Origin: Byssochlamys sp. IMV 00236
Lineage: Eukaryota > Ascomycota > Eurotiomycetes > Eurotiales > Thermoascaceae
Length of the DNA: 64,000 nt
Direction of reading: 5' to 3'
Assembly: GCA_001931875.2 (NCBI GenBank)
Contig: MSJH02000698.1
Coordinates: forward strand, 434,001 to 498,000
Below, piece after piece: positions 60,351 to 64,000 of this stretch. Position numbers and translations under genes: made by a program. The first letter of the stretch is position 1, and each line of letters opens with the position of its first letter. The notes below the pieces were generated by a model. That model was given only the letters and a program-made list of their open reading frames with translations. It searched no databases and was not told where the DNA came from.

Positions 60351-61302
60351 TCAACAGACGGAGCTTCCAAAAGGTGCCGTTTCCTTGAGATCTTCCACTA
60401 GATCCTCAACGTTGTTGAGATAGCGTCCGAGCAGTGCCTGTTTCTCTTCCGTGGTGCGCGTGTCGCGGCCGCCTTTACTGTCTCTGCCTCCCGCACCAGG
60501 AACGTTGACGCTCCGCGAAACAGGACCGGCGACCTTGCTAGGACTGCGGTGCAAGCCAAGGACGGCGGTGTTTGGTGCGCTAGATCCGGGCGCAGGGGTA
60601 GTTGGTGTCTCCGGCATGAGATAGAAATAAAGGAACTCAACAAGCTTGAGCTTCACTTCACGAGATGTCGCCCGCAGCTTGAATAGCGATGTGACAGTGA
60701 GGAGGCCATCCAGATCCTCAAAGGTTCGTGTGTTGGCTGGACTGTCCAACAAAGCAGTTACCAGCGTCAGAAGGGTGGACGATTGGATTGCGGGGCAATT
60801 GATGGGATCAAGAAGATCTAGGAGTAGGTTCATGTATATCTCGCGAGCGAATAGCGTTCGGGAAGGCGGATGCAGTAGCAGGACACCTTGGATAAGGTCC
60901 AGAGTCGAGATGATAAGCAAATCATTCGTTCCATTGCTACCTCGGCCAAGCAAATGCTCCAGGCAGGTAACGAGACGTAGTGCGACTGTTCAGAATCCAG
61001 TTAGACGACAGTCCATTTTGTTCTGGCATCGTATGACGGCACATACCGTTCCATTGGAATCCATCCTGCAGTTTAAAGAACTCCCTGAAGGCCGGATCGT
61101 CTTTGAGCTCCCCGAGAGGTTTTGCGGGAGGTTGCGGTGAGCCGGGGGCGACAATCGATCTCCGCCTATCGACCGGTGCCTGTTTGGATCTGGACAAACA
61201 TATCGGTGCTAACAGCCCCTCCACCTGCCGCAGTCCTTTCCGGATCTTGCTAGGCTCATAGGAAGAGAGGTAGTCAAATGAATGCGCTAATAGAGTCTCC
61301 AT
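60351..61302 (-). CDS. cdc14: Cdc14-type septation initiation network (SIN) protein
   Basis: Two exons (61302-61047 and 60985-60351) give 296 aa. The start METLLAHSFDYLSSYEPSKIRKGLRQVEGLLA is characteristic of S. pombe-type Cdc14/A. nidulans SepM, which is not the Cdc14 phosphatase. The body is helical (RLVTCLEHLLGRGS, LVEFLYFYLMPET), and a Ser/Pro/Gly-rich insert (about 230-265) precedes the C-terminal LLGRYLNNVEDLVEDLKE. In fission yeast it binds the kinase Sid1 at the spindle pole body to start septum formation, and in Aspergillus it is needed for septation. It is divergent to the GGPP synthase. Confidence 0.88.
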
Positions 61303-62468
61303 TGCGATTGACCGTTGGTTCCTATAACCAGCTTGAAGAGGATTTGAAGCTCACCGTCAGGTAGAGGAGAACGAAGGGATGGAGACGTGGGAGGATGGGC
61401 AGTCCGCCAAATAAAAGAAATGCCAACCTGATTGCGGGCGGCAGCTCCTGACGTGATGGAGCATCCAGCCAGCCGCGTGCAACTGGGCCAGAGCTGGGAC
61501 TGAGGCTGAGGAGGTTGGGCGCTGACCTGGCGCGAACAGCTGGAGCAGGATAAGCAAACCGAGTATACTAAATGCTTTAGATACTCTGTTAGCAGTCACT
61601 AGTAAACCGATATCCCCCACAACGAGGTAAACATCGCGGGCGGTTGGCACGGTGAAATTCTGCCACCGCCCACCCCACTGCCAGTCTGGACCAACCACGC
61701 TGTACAACACTTGCAGCAGCAGATGCCAAAGGGACCACGACACGGCTTCGTGCGATCGAGTGTTGTTCTAGCGTTGCCTTACAGAGATGTGTCCGTCATG
61801 ACGATTTGGCATGGTCTCTTAGCCGCCGATCGAGGGCGTTACCCGATTGCTAGTCCGGTCCTTGGATGCTGGTGATTCTGCAAGGAGCTCTGGCACTGTT
61901 GGACTTGGAGCCATACACATTGGTCACACAATCACTCTGCAGCATGCAGTAAGAAGCTCCCAGCAACGAACCTTTTTCAACTGAGACACAGCAGATGATA
62001 ATTGAAACATTGTCAGGGAACAGTATAATCGTAGATATGTCTGACAGTGCGACCTGGATGGACAGCAGCACCTTGAAAACACGACCTCAACAACTCCGGA
62101 TTTTAGGGCTAGCGGGCAGTCACATGCGATTGCCCCTCGTTTTAGGTTTACTCCGAAGAGCTGCGTCATGTGCGGTCTCGACTCTCTATATTGTAGCAGG
62201 CAGAGACATTCTGCTGGATTTTGGGTATTATTGTCATTATTACCATTATTGTTATTCTTCCTCTTATTGTTCTTATTCATCATTCCTTCAACCTTTTGCT
62301 GCTAATATTCTGTCTAACCTGAATTCTACTCTTCAGCTTCTAAATCCACTCTGTGTGACCAACACAAGGTAGGTGTGCAACCATTGCACACCCGCCCCGA
62401 ATAACGAAGCCCTCGTGCCTGCCACAAACTCCCATCTCTTTCCTTCAAGACAATACATCTGGACAACG
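61303..62468. promoter_or_regulatory. Divergent region between cdc14 and GGPP synthase
   Basis: About 1.2 kb. The frame 61357-61743 (-) has no motif and lies in the cdc14 leader. A T/A-rich run of ATT/GTT-type trinucleotides occupies about 62223-62283, shortly before the GGPP synthase leader. Confidence 0.4.
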
Positions 62469-63743
62469 ATGCCGGAATCCTTGCAACCTCCCACAGCGAT
62501 CCCTCCGCGGACGAGCTCGACGGGGGTTACAAATGGCCATCATCACCACGAGGCCGCGTCGAGAACTGCTGGCTTGAAAGGCATCCCCGAGGACGACTGG
62601 ATGAACCCCGCCGCTGATAATCTGCCCACCAACACCACCTACAAGCATTCTCGCAACCGATCAAGTGTCGACGGGACGAAATACAGGGACGGAATGTGGT
62701 CGGAGGAAAAAGAGAAGATCTTGATGGGTCCCTACGACTACATGTCGCAACACCCAGGCAAGGATCTGCGGAGACAATTCATCGCTGCATTCAACGCCTG
62801 GCTGAAGGTTCCCCCAGATAGCCTGGCCATTATTACGAAGGTGGTTGTCATGCTCCATACATCATCCTTATTGTAAGCAGAAACCTCGTGACCGTGACTG
62901 TCCATGTCTAATGAGGATGTGTGCGCGACAGAATCGATGACGTTGAAGATAATTCCATCTTACGGAGAGGCGTTCCCGTAGCCCATAGCATCTTCGGGAC
63001 GGCCCAGACGATCAACTCGGCCAACTACGTCTATTTCTTAGCCTTACAGGAAGTGCAGAAGCTGAAGAACCCGGCTGCAATCGACATATATGCTCAAGAG
63101 TTGCTGAATCTCCACCGTGGTCAAGGAATGGACCTGTTCTGGCGTGACACCCTGACATGTCCCAGCGAGGATGACTACCTGGAGATGGTTGGCAATAAGA
63201 CGGGGGGGCTCTTCAGGCTTGCTATCAAGCTGATGCAGGCTGAGAGTGACACCGGAAAGTATGGTTCCCCGCCATAATGTACATCTGCCTAATGCATCGG
63301 CTTACATTTGCTCTTCTTGCAGGGACTGTGTCGCTCTCGTCAACGTGATGGGTCTCATATTCCAGATCTGCGATGACTACCTCAACCTGTCTAACACGAC
63401 CTACACCAAGAACAAGGGGCTCTGCGAGGATCTGACGGAGGGCAAATTTTCGTTTCCCATCATCCACAGCATCCGTTCCAACCCGAGCAACCTCCAGTTG
63501 GTTAATATCCTGAAACAGCGGACAAAAGACGAGGAGGTGAAGCTGTACGCTGTGAGCTACATGGAAAGTACTGGTAGTTTCGCATACACGCGAAAGGTGG
63601 TGAGGCGGCTGCGGGACAAGGCTCTCGCCCTGATTGACGAAATAGAAGGGGAACAGAAAGAAGGCGAAAATGAAGGTGCGATGATCCGAGCGATCCTCGC
63701 GAAAATCGTGGAGTCGACCTTGAAAGATGGAGAAGACGATTAA
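62469..63743 (+). CDS. ggs1: Geranylgeranyl diphosphate synthase (trans-prenyltransferase)
   Basis: Three exons (62469-62872, 62932-63258, 63323-63743) give 383 aa. After a polar N-terminus come [20 protein letters not shown] and the first aspartate-rich motif DDVED (about 137-141), rebuilt by splicing within [25 protein letters not shown] and QGMDLFWRD follow, then the second aspartate motif DDYLN (about 261-265) in [14 protein letters not shown] and [15 protein letters not shown]. The enzyme condenses farnesyl diphosphate with isopentenyl diphosphate to GGPP for protein prenylation and terpenoids. No terpene cyclase or P450 lies beside it, so it is probably the housekeeping copy rather than a cluster gene. 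Confidence 0.95.
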
Positions 63744-64000
63744 GCTTGGTTTACGGCTTTGGAAGCCATATTTGACATGCGTGCTTGGATTTGGTTGTTG
63801 ATATATACCCCTTCCGCTAAATCGTATCTTCGACTGGTTTACAACGGCAATGATATCCGCTGGAGCAGAATGATGATCTCTTATAACTAGTTACGGATGA
63901 TGATGAGGAGTGCCCAGGTGAATTGTGACGGTCCGGTTGGAACCACCGGGCGACGGATGTGTTTTTATCTTGATGTGGCCCAAAGGTCTTTTGGTTTCCA

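Noticed and set aside
61357..61743. 128-aa minus-strand frame upstream of cdc14
   Set aside because: It sits in the leader of cdc14 and has no recognised domain. The cdc14 ATG at 61302 already gives the conserved N-terminus.
62469..63743. GGPP synthase as part of a diterpene cluster
   Set aside because: Neighbours are cdc14 and sequence without a cyclase or P450, so a housekeeping role is more likely.
1..64000. CRISPR array or bacterial-type operons
   Set aside because: No regularly spaced direct repeats were seen. The genes are intron-bearing eukaryotic genes.

Overview
This is a 64-kb piece of a filamentous ascomycete chromosome, most likely from the Eurotiales (Aspergillus/Penicillium type). 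The reasons are many short GT-AG introns (about 50-150 bp), Zn(II)2Cys6 and copper-fist regulators, a FacB-type acetate regulator, a SIN-type Cdc14 and an NRPS-like adenylate-forming reductase. No rRNA, convincing tRNA, CRISPR array or intact transposon was seen. Twenty-two protein genes could be built exon by exon with reading frames that close across every splice junction. One further locus is a zinc-cluster relic.

Layout: (1) 1-5.2 kb: a long upstream region, then facB (acetate-utilisation regulator). (2) 5.7-6.2 kb: a gene-free foldback/MITE-like element with about 40-bp terminal inverted repeats. (3) 6.5-9.1 kb: a Cys/Met-metabolism PLP enzyme and a PaiB-like FMN-binding protein. (4) 10.0-16.5 kb: an accessory block with a Zn2Cys6 regulator, a degenerate half zinc-cluster locus and an A-T-R reductase, which together look like a very small secondary-metabolite locus. 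(5) 17.9-31.7 kb: housekeeping genes: nhp2, mad1, the muniscin syp1, a Csk1-like kinase and a single-pass membrane SH3 protein. (6) 32.7-47.8 kb: a transport and metabolism stretch: two OPT oligopeptide transporters, a histidine phosphatase, a D-2-hydroxyacid dehydrogenase, an NCS1/Fur nucleobase permease and a small kinase-like protein. (7) 48.3-63.7 kb: urb2, mic10, a Mac1/MacA-type copper-fist factor, a metaxin/Sam37 protein, a SIN Cdc14 and GGPP synthase.

Themes: housekeeping genes often sit head to head over short shared promoters (nhp2/mad1, syp1/kinase, urb2/mic10, macA/sam37, cdc14/GGPPS). Two ribosome-biogenesis factors (Nhp2, Urb2) and two mitochondrial membrane-architecture proteins (Mic10, Sam37) are present. 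The least explained pieces are the 10-17.4 kb accessory block, the foldback element, the SH3 membrane protein, the orphan kinase-like gene, and gene-poor stretches at 38.0-40.8 and 58.0-60.3 kb. All functions are inferred by reading motifs, and no database search was possible.
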